DNA from: Pseudoalteromonas sp. SMS1
GTDB lineage: Bacteria > Pseudomonadota > Gammaproteobacteria > Enterobacterales > Alteromonadaceae
Length of the DNA stretch: 64,000 nt
Assembly (NCBI RefSeq): GCF_021530565.1
Contig: NZ_JAKGBI010000012.1
Coordinates: 62,001 to 126,000, forward strand
Direction of reading: 5' to 3'
The notes under the pieces: generated by a model
Databases searched by the model: none
Seen by the model: only the letters and a program-made list of their open reading frames with translations
What the model was told of the DNA's origin: nothing
In this document: in pieces, positions 7,570 to 15,373 of the stretch
Layout: the number at the start of each line of letters is the position of its first letter
Numbering within the stretch: position 1 is the first letter of the stretch
Program-made: the position numbers and the translations under genes

Positions 7570-8022
7570 TTAGTTCTTTACTCGTTGGGTGATTATTTTT
7601 GCTGCGCGTTTTGCAACATCCCCCACATGCTCAATCAGTGCGGTTTGCCCTGACATGATCTGTGCCATAGACATCCACTGGCAATCCATCGCATCGTCAG
7701 ACGCAATGGCATCACCAGATTCGTAGCGGCACAGTACCGCGATCAAAATAAAATGGTGGTGCTCACCGCTGGGATCAAATTCATTGACCTCGATAACATC
7801 GAACGTCTGTTCCGGAGAGCCTTGAATCTGCGTTTCTTCAAAGAGTTCTCTGCGCGCTGCATCATGCAGCGATTCTCCGGGGTTAACGGATCCTCCGGGG
7901 TAACCCCAGCCGTATTTTTGGGGCTCCTTTGCTCGTTGTACCAATAACAGTTCATCGCCTCGGTAGGTGACAGCCAGTGCGGCAACGGCTGGTACTTTCA
8001 ATGTTCCGTTTGCTTTGTCCAT
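7570..8022 (-). CDS. Nudix hydrolase in the thiamin operon
   Basis: A complete Nudix box is visible (GSVNPGESLHDAARREL, then FEETQI), with PGGS before it and a core of usual Nudix length (about 150 aa). ATG at 8022 is chosen over the more distant TTG at 8058, because the conserved core begins soon after it (KVPAVAALAV). It lies 42 bp after thiF and 29 bp before the glycosidase gene, so it is co-transcribed. E. coli NudJ (YmfB) hydrolyses hydroxymethylpyrimidine diphosphate, and its overexpression gives bacimethrin resistance. By analogy this enzyme could hydrolyse the toxic methoxy-pyrimidine diphosphate or balance the ThiD product. The substrate is not determined by the sequence. Confidence 0.75.
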   Translation of the reverse strand: MDKANGTLKVPAVAALAVTYRGDELLLVQRAKEPQKYGWGYPGGSVNPGESLHDAARRELFEETQIQGSPEQTFDVIEVNEFDPSGEHHHFILIAVLCRYESGDAIASDDAMDCQWMSMAQIMSGQTALIEHVGDVAKRAAKIITQRVKN

Positions 8023-8064
8023 ATTCTTAGTGCCTGCTCTTATCAAATAAGTGAACAAGGAAGT

Positions 8065-9033
8065 TTAGCCCATTGCGACCAGCGCGATCTCTCCTGGCCA
8101 ATTGCGTCGTAGCGCATCTGCGGCACGCCATGCTCTAATGCCCGAGCGACAACACATTACGGCTCTGGACGTATGGTTTGGTGGCACGCAACCTTGCTCA
8201 AAGTCTTGTACTGCTGCGCGCTTAGCATGAGGTGTGATTGGCAAGCTAGCCTCTTGTTCATTTCTGAGTTCAACCACATAGTCATGCTCACGAATATCTT
8301 CGTGGCTGATAAATGAAAAGGCGGCGTGCTGAGGCTCTGGTGCACCGTCAAATCTAAAGCTGCTCATTGCAAATGAATCGAGCGGTACATTCACGAGCAT
8401 ACCCAGCACCGAAGGCGATGCATCGAGCAACACATTTAATGCCATGTGTGCTTGCAATGATCCTATCACCCCCACTACAGGGCCCAAAACACCAGCGCTG
8501 GCACACGTGGCTGTGTTGTTGGGAAGTGCAGGGAAAAGAGCACGCAGTGACGGTGCACCGCCACAAAAACCGCCCACATAACCGGTCACTCCCAGCGCCG
8601 AGGCACTGATAAACGGTGTATTTAATTCACAGCAAAGGTCGGATAAGGTGTAGCTGACCGCATAGCTATCAGCGCAGTCGAGTACCACATCAGCTTGTGA
8701 TACCCAGTCACGCGCGTTACTTGGTGTCAGCCTGACGTCATGTGCCGTGACAGTTATGTCTTGATTTAACGCCGTTAATACCTGTTTTGCACTCTGTGCT
8801 TTCGATTTGCCTTGCATATGCTCTGAATAAAGAGGCTGGCGATGAAGGTTGGAGCATTCAATAACGTCATGATCAACAACAATGATATGGCCGATGCCGG
8901 CACCTGCTAAGTATTGCAATACTGGGCAACCAAGCCCGCCGGCCCCCACAACCAGTACCGTTGCTTGTGTGAGGCGCGTTTGTCCTTGCTCGCCCACTTG
9001 CGGCAGTATCATTTGTCTGTCGTAGCGACTCAT
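8065..9033 (-). CDS. thiF: ThiF sulfur-carrier adenylyltransferase with C-terminal rhodanese-like domain
   Basis: This E1-like enzyme adenylates the C-terminus of ThiS so that sulfur can be loaded for thiazole formation. The nucleotide-binding loop is VLVVGAGGLGCPV, with RYDRQMILPQVGEQGQ at the N-terminus and TCASAGVLGPVVGVIGSLQA around the conserved Cys. The last 70 residues look like a shortened rhodanese domain with a CCRSGIRAWRAADALR active-site loop, as in MoeB-R-type proteins. The paired CxxC zinc ligands of E. coli ThiF are not evident. The start is placed at MSRYDRQM because its ATG overlaps the thiE stop (ATGA). The upstream in-frame start at 9060 would add nine non-conserved residues. 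Confidence 0.88.
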   Translation of the reverse strand: MSRYDRQMILPQVGEQGQTRLTQATVLVVGAGGLGCPVLQYLAGAGIGHIIVVDHDVIECSNLHRQPLYSEHMQGKSKAQSAKQVLTALNQDITVTAHDVRLTPSNARDWVSQADVVLDCADSYAVSYTLSDLCCELNTPFISASALGVTGYVGGFCGGAPSLRALFPALPNNTATCASAGVLGPVVGVIGSLQAHMALNVLLDASPSVLGMLVNVPLDSFAMSSFRFDGAPEPQHAAFSFISHEDIREHDYVVELRNEQEASLPITPHAKRAAVQDFEQGCVPPNHTSRAVMCCRSGIRAWRAADALRRNWPGEIALVAMG

Positions 9034-9635
9034 ACGGTTTCTCCTGTCGCCGTCAGCCACTGCTTAACACGTTGCTCTGGGTTATCATGCAATAGGATGT
9101 CGGTGACAACGGCAACGCTGTCTGCCCCTGCAGCTAAAACACTGGGCGCAAGTTCAGCTTTCATGCCACCGATCGCGACAAGTGGGATATCTCCCACTGC
9201 TTTTTTCCACTGTGTAACACGTGACAACCCCTGGGGGGCCCACTTCATTTTCTTTAAAATGGTAGGGTATACAGGACCTAGCGCAATATAGGTTGGATTA
9301 AGATCCAGCGCAGTTTGCAACTCGGTTTCATCATGGCTGCTGATACCGAGTCTGACGCCGGATCGTGTGATGATATCTAAATCAGCGGCCTGCAGATCTT
9401 CTTGGCCTAAATGAATGTAATCACATCCCAACTCAAGCGCCAATGCCCAATGATCATTAATAATCAGGTCACAGTTGTGGTCTTGGCAGATTTGTTGCGC
9501 GGCGATAATCTCTGCTTTCAATTGGGCAGAAGAGGCTTCTTTTATACGTAGTTGGATCTGTTTTGCCCCAAGAGGCACAATACGTTCAATCCAATTTGCA
9601 CTGTCAACGATTGGGTAAAAAGTACTTAAACTCAT
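9030..9635 (-). CDS. thiE: Thiamine-phosphate synthase
   Basis: This 201-aa TIM-barrel enzyme joins hydroxymethylpyrimidine diphosphate to thiazole phosphate. Family motifs are present: QLRIKEAS near residue 28, [20 protein letters not shown] (pyrophosphate site), ALGPVYPT and VAIGGM. It overlaps thiG by 4 bp and thiF by 4 bp. In E. coli, ThiE also accepts the methoxy-pyrimidine diphosphate derived from bacimethrin, giving 2'-methoxythiamin phosphate. This copy could do the same for the products of the downstream genes; that step is inferred. Confidence 0.92.
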   Translation of the reverse strand: MSLSTFYPIVDSANWIERIVPLGAKQIQLRIKEASSAQLKAEIIAAQQICQDHNCDLIINDHWALALELGCDYIHLGQEDLQAADLDIITRSGVRLGISSHDETELQTALDLNPTYIALGPVYPTILKKMKWAPQGLSRVTQWKKAVGDIPLVAIGGMKAELAPSVLAAGADSVAVVTDILLHDNPEQRVKQWLTATGETV

Positions 9636-10405
9636 ACTAAATATGCCTTACCGAGCACCGGCGTAGATGGCTCTGCCATGTCTCGTTTTTCTATTGGGCC
9701 TGCTTCATATGCGCTTCTGCCGGCCTCAATCGCTTGCGCAAACGCGCCTGCCATTTTCGCCGGATCTCCCGCTTTTGCGACTGCGGTGTTTAATAAAATC
9801 ATGTCGTAACCCAATTCCATGGCTTGTGCGGCATGAGAAGGCAAGCCTATCCCTGCATCAATCACCAAAGGCACATCAGGAAAGTGTGCGCGCAGTGTAC
9901 GTAGTCCGTATGGATTATTGAGTCCTCGCCCAGACCCTATGGGCGCCCCCCAAGGCATCAATACTTCGCAGCCAACGTCCAGTAATTTACCCGCAACAGA
10001 TAAATCTTCTGTACAGTAGGGGAATACTTTGAATCCATCTTGGACTAGCAGCCTTGCTGCATCGACTAACGCATAAACATCGGGTTGAAGGGTGTCTTGT
10101 TCGCCAATCACCTCTAACTTTATCCAATCTGTTTTAAACACTTCTCGCGCCATATGCGCTGTGGTCACGGCCTCTTTCACCGTGTGGCAGCCTGCGGTAT
10201 TGGGTAGCACATGGACATTTAAACTTTGGATCATTTGCCAAAAATGTTGCCCAGCAAGGCTATCACCAGATTCGCGGCGCAGCGACACCGTCACAATTTG
10301 TGTGTTCGATGTTTTGACTGATTCTGCCAGCGATGCCGGTGATGGATATTGAGATGTACCTAGCATAAGCCTGCTTTGCAGGGCAGTACCATACATATTC
10401 AGCAT
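9632..10405 (-). CDS. thiG: Thiazole synthase
   Basis: ThiG makes the thiazole phosphate ring from deoxyxylulose phosphate, dehydroglycine and ThiS-thiocarboxylate. It has an N-terminal [12 protein letters not shown], the Schiff-base Lys region [23 protein letters not shown] and a phosphate-binding [19 protein letters not shown]. The start is set at ATG 10405 ([12 protein letters not shown]), one base after the thiS stop, with AGGGGG seven bases upstream. The longer reading from 10429 would overlap thiS and add non-conserved residues. At about 257 aa it has the usual length. Confidence 0.92.
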   Translation of the reverse strand: MLNMYGTALQSRLMLGTSQYPSPASLAESVKTSNTQIVTVSLRRESGDSLAGQHFWQMIQSLNVHVLPNTAGCHTVKEAVTTAHMAREVFKTDWIKLEVIGEQDTLQPDVYALVDAARLLVQDGFKVFPYCTEDLSVAGKLLDVGCEVLMPWGAPIGSGRGLNNPYGLRTLRAHFPDVPLVIDAGIGLPSHAAQAMELGYDMILLNTAVAKAGDPAKMAGAFAQAIEAGRSAYEAGPIEKRDMAEPSTPVLGKAYLV

Positions 10406-10406
10406 C

Positions 10407-10604
10407 TTATCCCCCTTGCATCGGCGCAAGTACTTCGACTTTGTCGCCTTCTTTTAATTGTATTTGTTGACGATTTGGCTCACTGACGAAGTGTCCATTT
10501 AGTGCGGTCACAATGACTTTATTTTGATAGCCCAGCTCATGTAACACATCTTGTAGTCCCTCGGTGTGTACTACTTTGGGCTCACCATTAATAACAATAT
10601 TCAT
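10407..10604 (-). CDS. thiS: Sulfur-carrier protein ThiS
   Basis: This 65-aa ubiquitin-like carrier ends in the Gly-Gly needed for adenylation and thiocarboxylation (PMQGG). The core MNIVINGEP...[10 protein letters not shown] matches the family. It overlaps the end of thiO by 17 bp and precedes thiG, the standard thiO-thiS-thiG order. Confidence 0.92.
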   Translation of the reverse strand: MNIVINGEPKVVHTEGLQDVLHELGYQNKVIVTALNGHFVSEPNRQQIQLKEGDKVEVLAPMQGG

Positions 10605-11586
10605 CCATTAACTCCGGTATTTGGTATCCTTCAAAAATGGCATTGGCTGCTACACGCGCCATTACTGGTGCAAGTAAAAAACCGTGCCGATACATGCCAT
10701 TGACGGTCAAGACTTTGCCCCGCCAATTTACTTTAGGTAGGTTGTTCAAATATGCAGGACGTGCATCAACCCCAATTTCTACAATTTCAGCTTCGCTAAA
10801 AGCTGGGTGCAAGGCAAAGGCTGAACCCAGCATCTCAAAGACTGAACGTGCTGAAACGCGAGTGCGCTCCGTGTTTTCTATCATGGTCGCTCCGACCATA
10901 AATAACCCATTACCACGCGGCACGACATATAAAGGGATCCGTGGGTGGAGTAAGCGAATAGAGCGCTGCAATGTGACATCACGACTGCGAAGCAACAGCA
11001 TTTCCCCTTTCACCCCTCTAAGTTCAGGAATAGCATCCTGTGCAGCAAGGCCCGTGCAGTCAACAACACACTCAAATCCACTCAAGGTGCCAGGCTCGAC
11101 TTCACAGTTAAATTTAAAAATGACACCTGCGCTCACTAATTGATCAAACAGTGACAAGATGGATTTTCTGGGGTCTATATGCGCTTCTTCGGGAAAAAAT
11201 AAACCTTGAGAAAATCGCTCACCCAAATCAGGCTCGAGTTGCGCGATCTCTTGCGCTCCCACGCTTTGGTAGTCTGTGGTTCTTTTGGCGAAGGTGCGAA
11301 GCTCACTTAAATCGCGATCCAATGCAAAAACCAACGTGCCATTTTCTTGCACTTGTGCTGTATGGGTTTTCCACCATGACTTTGCATGTTGGCCCAATTT
11401 TACAACGCTGGATTCTGCGGTTTCTCCTTCACACCATGGTGCCAGCATGCCCCCGGCCCACCAAGAACAGGCTTGCTCACCAATCGACGGGCCTTTTTCG
11501 TAGATCGTCACCTTGGCACCTCTGGCCACAAATTCAGTGGCACATGTCAAACCCGCAACACCTGCACCGATAATTGCAATGTTCAT
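10588..11586 (-). CDS. thiO: Glycine oxidase ThiO
   Basis: This FAD-dependent oxidase supplies dehydroglycine for thiazole synthesis. The Rossmann motif AIIGAGVAGLTCATEF lies at the N-terminus, CSWWAGGMLAPWCE follows at about residue 45, and a C-terminal GMYRHGFLLAPVMA region is typical of the DadA/ThiO family. The start ATG at 11586 is preceded by CAGGAG just inside the thiD end. The in-frame start at 11601 lies within thiD and adds five residues before the Rossmann strand. Confidence 0.9.
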   Translation of the reverse strand: MNIAIIGAGVAGLTCATEFVARGAKVTIYEKGPSIGEQACSWWAGGMLAPWCEGETAESSVVKLGQHAKSWWKTHTAQVQENGTLVFALDRDLSELRTFAKRTTDYQSVGAQEIAQLEPDLGERFSQGLFFPEEAHIDPRKSILSLFDQLVSAGVIFKFNCEVEPGTLSGFECVVDCTGLAAQDAIPELRGVKGEMLLLRSRDVTLQRSIRLLHPRIPLYVVPRGNGLFMVGATMIENTERTRVSARSVFEMLGSAFALHPAFSEAEIVEIGVDARPAYLNNLPKVNWRGKVLTVNGMYRHGFLLAPVMARVAANAIFEGYQIPELMDEYCY

Positions 11587-11588
11587 GT

Positions 11589-12437
11589 TTACTCCTGCCA
11601 CTGACGATAAAAGTGGTGAACGGGACCATGACCATGGCCAATTGCGAGTTCATCTGACTGTTGGATCGCGCTATATAGGTATGACTTTGCTTGTTCTACC
11701 GCCTTTTTTAGAGGCACTCCTTGGCTTATCAAGGCTGTAATCGCAGAAGAGAGAGTACATCCGGTACCGTGTGTATTGTTTGTTTTGATCCGTTGAGCAC
11801 TCAGCTTAAAAGGCGCCTCATGGCGGTTCATCAATACATCGATACAGGTTTGAGAGGCTAAATGGCCTCCTTTCATTAATACCGCTTTGACGCCTAAATC
11901 TAATAGGGCTTGCCCTTGTTGAGTAATTTCGTCTTCTGTATTGGCTTCGGGTTGGCCAAGTAACACAGCAGCTTCTGGCAGGTTTGGGGTGAGTAAGGTT
12001 GCCAGTGGTAAAAGTTCACTTTTTAATGTGGCAACGGCCTCATTTTGCAATAACAAGTCGCCTGATTTGGCGACCATGACAGGGTCCAATATGATCGGAA
12101 CATTGCGCCCTTGCAAACATGACGCAACGGTGGCAATGATCTCAGATGAACTGAGCATGCCTATTTTAACTGCATCGACTTGAATGTCATCGAAAACGGC
12201 ATCTATCTGTGCTTTTACGATGTCTCTAGGTATGTCATGTACAGCACTGACGGTTTGCGTGTTTTGGGCTGTAATGGCTGTTAAAACGCTGGTGGCGTAA
12301 GTGCCCAGTGCAGAAAATGTCTTGATATCAGCTTGAATGCCAGCACCACCGCCACTGTCGGAACCTGCAATCGTTAAGGCGACCGAAGCACGACTATTTA
12401 CCGAATCAACGGCTGCATTCGTCTCTTGAATAACCAT
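11589..12437 (-). CDS. thiD: Hydroxymethylpyrimidine/phosphomethylpyrimidine kinase
   Basis: ThiD phosphorylates hydroxymethylpyrimidine twice to the diphosphate used by ThiE. The ribokinase-like family motifs are LTIAGSDSGGGAGIQADIKT near residue 22, MVAKSGDLLL, LTPNLPEAAVLLG, VLMKGGH and the anion hole NNTHGTGCTLSSAI. It is the first gene of the ten-gene operon and is followed by thiO after 2 bp. ThiD is also known to activate bacimethrin, so here it may process both normal and methoxy pyrimidine. No thiC is present in the window, so the normal pyrimidine must come from elsewhere. Confidence 0.92.
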   Translation of the reverse strand: MVIQETNAAVDSVNSRASVALTIAGSDSGGGAGIQADIKTFSALGTYATSVLTAITAQNTQTVSAVHDIPRDIVKAQIDAVFDDIQVDAVKIGMLSSSEIIATVASCLQGRNVPIILDPVMVAKSGDLLLQNEAVATLKSELLPLATLLTPNLPEAAVLLGQPEANTEDEITQQGQALLDLGVKAVLMKGGHLASQTCIDVLMNRHEAPFKLSAQRIKTNNTHGTGCTLSSAITALISQGVPLKKAVEQAKSYLYSAIQQSDELAIGHGHGPVHHFYRQWQE

Positions 12438-12746
12438 AAAACGCTCTAACCCTCCTTGGGTTGTTTATATTGGAGCTTGCACTAAAAATCATAATGATCT
12501 TTGTTTTAATTATTTATAATTTAACAATTAACCCTGGTGGTGCAATATTCTAATTTTACTAAGTTATTGCCAATCAATGTATTGGCGTGATATAAAAAAC
12601 GGTATCTTTTGTACTCATTAGTCAATGAATAGGTAATTTAATTTTTATTATAATAGACGGTTTTTCTTTCTATAAGTTTAACAGTACTTTAATTTTATAA
12701 TAAAATAAATACTTTGTTATTTAGTAAAATTAAAAAGTGAAAGGAT
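12438..12746. promoter_or_regulatory. Divergent control region between thiD and the EamA gene
   Basis: The spacer is 309 bp and very AT-rich. I looked on both strands for TPP riboswitch signatures (CTGAGA and the ACCTGATCTGG block) and saw none. On the minus strand, AACCC-AAGGA-GGGTT (12448-12462) is a perfect 5-bp hairpin just before thiD whose loop and 3' arm contain the AAGGAGGG Shine-Dalgarno. It could mask ribosome access. Both divergent genes presumably have promoters here, but none is clear enough to place. Confidence 0.5.
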
Positions 12747-13697
12747 ATGTCTAGCTACACAAGCTCACAGGTGCAACATCAATGGGACCAAAAAATATCG
12801 GGTATATTTTTGGCCATCTTGGCCACCTGTTTATACGCAACCAAAGGCATATTTGTAAAACTCATGTATAGCTTAGGCGTAGATACAGTTAGCGTCATGG
12901 CCTTGAGGACGCTAATTGCATTCCCTATTTATTTGTTTATCGGTGTGTGGCTTTATAAACGCTTGGCGCCTGCTAACCCCCACGCTCTAAAGCAAACTTG
13001 GTTGCACTGTGCCGCCGTTGGTGTCTTTGGCTATTACTTAGCAACCTATTTGGATTTGCAAGGCTTAAATTATATGAGTGCACAGCTGTCTGGCCTGGTA
13101 TCATTTGCGTACCCAACATTTGTTGTTTTACTCAATCGGTTTCTGTTTAAAGTGCCGGTTACGCCAATCATGATTGTGTCCCTAATAATGACTTACTGTG
13201 GCATCTTTACCTTGTTTTCTCACGAGCTCACGCTAGAGGGGGATAATGTCATATTGGGCTTGGCTTTGGGGTTATCAGGGGCAGCCTGTTTTGCGGGGTA
13301 TATGTTATTTAGCAAACCGATTACGGCTAAAATATCCAGTGGCTTGTTCACGAGTATCGCGATGAGTGCGGCGAGTCTGTTTATTTTTATACACTTCCTA
13401 TCTTCTGGGAGTTGGTACACGTTAACGATCACCCCGCAGGTTGCGATTTTGTCTGTTTGCATGGCAATCGGTTGTACCATTGCACCTTCCTATTTGATTG
13501 CTGAGGCAATCAAGCGTGTGGGAGCCAATAATACCGCATTGCTGGGTGGGCTTGGTCCAGTTATGACCGCTGTGATGGCGATTTTAATCTTGAGTGAGTC
13601 ATTTACCTCTGCGCACTTGGTAGGTATGTTATTGGTGATTTTTGCTATCATATTAGATCCTGTCAAAACATACTTCTTTGGGAAAGCCAAAAAGTAA
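12747..13697 (+). CDS. EamA/DMT-family inner-membrane transporter
   Basis: This 316-aa protein has ten predicted transmembrane segments in two EamA halves (the first opening with LAILATCLYATKGIFVKLMY, the second with GLALGLSGAACFAGYMLFSK). It would sit in the inner membrane and move small metabolites, often outward. AAAGGA lies just before ATG at 12747. It is divergent from the thiamin/antivitamin operon across a shared 309-bp control region, so export of the antivitamin or import of a precursor is a reasonable guess. The substrate cannot be read from the sequence. Confidence 0.75.
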   Translation: MSSYTSSQVQHQWDQKISGIFLAILATCLYATKGIFVKLMYSLGVDTVSVMALRTLIAFPIYLFIGVWLYKRLAPANPHALKQTWLHCAAVGVFGYYLATYLDLQGLNYMSAQLSGLVSFAYPTFVVLLNRFLFKVPVTPIMIVSLIMTYCGIFTLFSHELTLEGDNVILGLALGLSGAACFAGYMLFSKPITAKISSGLFTSIAMSAASLFIFIHFLSSGSWYTLTITPQVAILSVCMAIGCTIAPSYLIAEAIKRVGANNTALLGGLGPVMTAVMAILILSESFTSAHLVGMLLVIFAIILDPVKTYFFGKAKK

Positions 13698-14130
13698 TTG
13701 CGCCTTCATGACCTCTGCTCAAATTAGGGGAGCGGTATTGATTGGGCATTAAAATAGTCCTGCCTAACCGGTTTTAATAAAGAATCAAAGTTGCGCTTTA
13801 TTTTTGCAGTGTTTAATTTCTATTATTGAGTCGTGGAGTTATTAAGGGGGTAAGTCAGCATGATTAAGTTTTAATTGCAAATTTTTGAATTTATATAAAA
13901 TAAAACTCATGATTCCACAGTGCTTAAACGTAACATTAATCTATAACTTTAATATTATTTTTATACGTTTCTTGTGTCTTTTTATTTAAAAAATCGCAGT
14001 ATAATATGCCGCAGTAGTGGTATGTTCAGTATGTATGCCTGACAACGAGAGGTGAAAGGCGCCATATTGCCCCTTTCACTTTATGGCTAGGCTAGGATGT
14101 TCCAACCTCGTGTTTTGGTCTAACCGCGAA
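13698..14130. other. Intergenic region with a hairpin
   Basis: AT-rich DNA without a gene. GTGAAAGG (14052-14059) pairs with CCTTTCAC (14072-14079) across a 12-base loop, a possible transcription end for the secreted-protein gene arriving on the minus strand. Nothing else stands out. Confidence 0.4.
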
Positions 14131-14739
14131 TTAATTGCGCCAATGAATGGTTACTGTGAAGTTTGATAGACGCGTGTTTCTGGTACGGCAGGTATCTCGA
14201 GAGATGTATTGTGGGCAGTCATTATTAACTGCGGGGTTATTGACGCGTGCGCGTAACTCCATTTCAATGTCTTTCAAAAATTGACCGTTGGCCACTGCCG
14301 TTGTATCTATGTTGTTTAGTGGAATGCCAGAACCTCTGCGGTTGCCACCACCGCGTTTTAGGGTGGAATCAAACTTGTTGGTTGGGCCCATAAAACCCAT
14401 CAGTATTTCGTAGTCTGCAACTAAGACCGCTTCTTGGAAAGTGTAATCAACACTGATCGAGTTTATCTTAGCATTCGCCGGTACGTTGTAATGGGTGATG
14501 CAATTGCTGAAGGGGAGTCTTGGTTTTGGCTGCGTGCTAGTCCAAGGGTTGGGGTAAAATCCATCCGTGTATGGAATGGTGACATTATAGGTTACTCGAT
14601 TACCGTGGCCATAATCACCCGGTAAAAAGTTACCGTCTTCTTTGACAAGGTTTAATTTACATTCCCCTTGGCCAGCCAGTGCTGATGCTGATACAAACAG
14701 AGATAATGCAAGTGCGGTCAATCTATATGCTTTTTTCAT
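14131..14739 (-). CDS. Secreted protein of unknown function
   Basis: A clear Sec signal peptide (MKKAYRLTALALSLFVSASALA) precedes a mature part of about 180 residues. It has no recognised family motif. The mature protein has five Cys residues, several Pro/Asn-rich loops (PYTDGFYPNPWTSTQPKPRLPF) and a Gly/Arg patch (KRGGGNRRGSG), and it ends in a beta-type strand (FTVTIHWRN). It probably works in the periplasm or outside the cell. It is divergent from the Cys-rich peptide gene at 15078; a functional link is possible but unsupported. Confidence 0.6.
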   Translation of the reverse strand: MKKAYRLTALALSLFVSASALAGQGECKLNLVKEDGNFLPGDYGHGNRVTYNVTIPYTDGFYPNPWTSTQPKPRLPFSNCITHYNVPANAKINSISVDYTFQEAVLVADYEILMGFMGPTNKFDSTLKRGGGNRRGSGIPLNNIDTTAVANGQFLKDIEMELRARVNNPAVNNDCPQYISRDTCRTRNTRLSNFTVTIHWRN

Positions 14740-15077
14740 CGTAATGTTTCCTTTTACAAATTAATGTTTATTTTCAGTTGCTTAGAGTTTTCTTTTATCT
14801 TTCTTGCGCCATCGCCTAACGCGCCGTGAGACCTTTCTAACATAACCTAAAAAATTGCCTTAGCAAGCAGTGAGATCAATAAAAATCAAAATTTAAAAAA
14901 CAATTTACTAACATTGTAGGGGAGAGGTTATTTAGGTTGATAATACGCGTATGTGCTTCGTTTTATTTTTGGTATTCACAGCAATCAACTTGAATTTTGC
15001 ATGTATAGCGATGTATAAAAAACAACCTAACCTAGGCGGGAACGCGTAAATACATGGAAATAAATTAAGGAAAAAGT
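14740..15077. other. Intergenic region between divergent genes
   Basis: AT-rich, no gene seen. A short minus-strand frame at 14932-15114 is hydrophobic by chance and lacks a ribosome site. Promoters for the two divergent genes should lie here. Confidence 0.4.
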
Positions 15078-15299
15078 ATGAAATTAGCATTGAGTAAGAA
15101 AAAAATAAAAGCACTGTCGAATGATACTATGCGCATGCCGTCGGGTGTGACGCCAAAAGTTGCCGGTGGTGCATATACTGAAGAAACGTGTGCCAGTAAT
15201 TGCAATAACTGTGGTGGCGGCACCACCAACCGCACGGGTGGTAATTATACGTGTTACACGTGCCGAGTGACCGATGCTTGCCCTACAGCGCTTTGCTAA
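15078..15299 (+). CDS. Cys-rich double-glycine peptide, candidate RiPP precursor
   Basis: This 73-aa peptide has a leader-like N-terminus (MKLALSKKKIKALSNDTMRM), a TPKVAGG cleavage-type motif ending at Gly30-Gly31, and a 42-residue core with Cys at 38, 42, 45, 59, 62, 68 and 73 plus many Thr, Asn and Gly. The leader pattern (MKL, Lys-rich helix, LS, TPxVAGG) resembles orphan ribosomally made natural-product precursors in marine gammaproteobacteria. Start and end are well supported by AAGGAAAAAGT before ATG and a strong terminator 18 bp after the stop. No modifying enzyme, peptidase or exporter gene is nearby, so any maturation enzymes must be encoded elsewhere, or the peptide may simply form disulfides. 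Confidence 0.65.
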   Translation: MKLALSKKKIKALSNDTMRMPSGVTPKVAGGAYTEETCASNCNNCGGGTTNRTGGNYTCYTCRVTDACPTALC

Positions 15300-15316
15300 G
15301 AGTTCGCAAATATAAA

Positions 15317-15340
15317 AAGGGTTGGATAGAGCCAACCCTT
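15317..15340. terminator. Terminator between the Cys-rich peptide and phytase genes
   Basis: AAGGGTTGG (15317-15325) and CCAACCCTT (15332-15340) form a perfect 9-bp stem with a 6-base loop between two convergent genes. An A-run precedes it, giving a U-tail on the minus strand for the phytase transcript. Confidence 0.8.
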
Positions 15341-15373
15341 AACAACAATATGGATTAAAAAGCACGATATTGG

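Noticed and set aside
12438..12746. Possible TPP riboswitch upstream of thiD
   Set aside because: Neither the CTGAGA nor the ACCTGATCTGG signature is visible on either strand; only a small hairpin at the ribosome site is seen.
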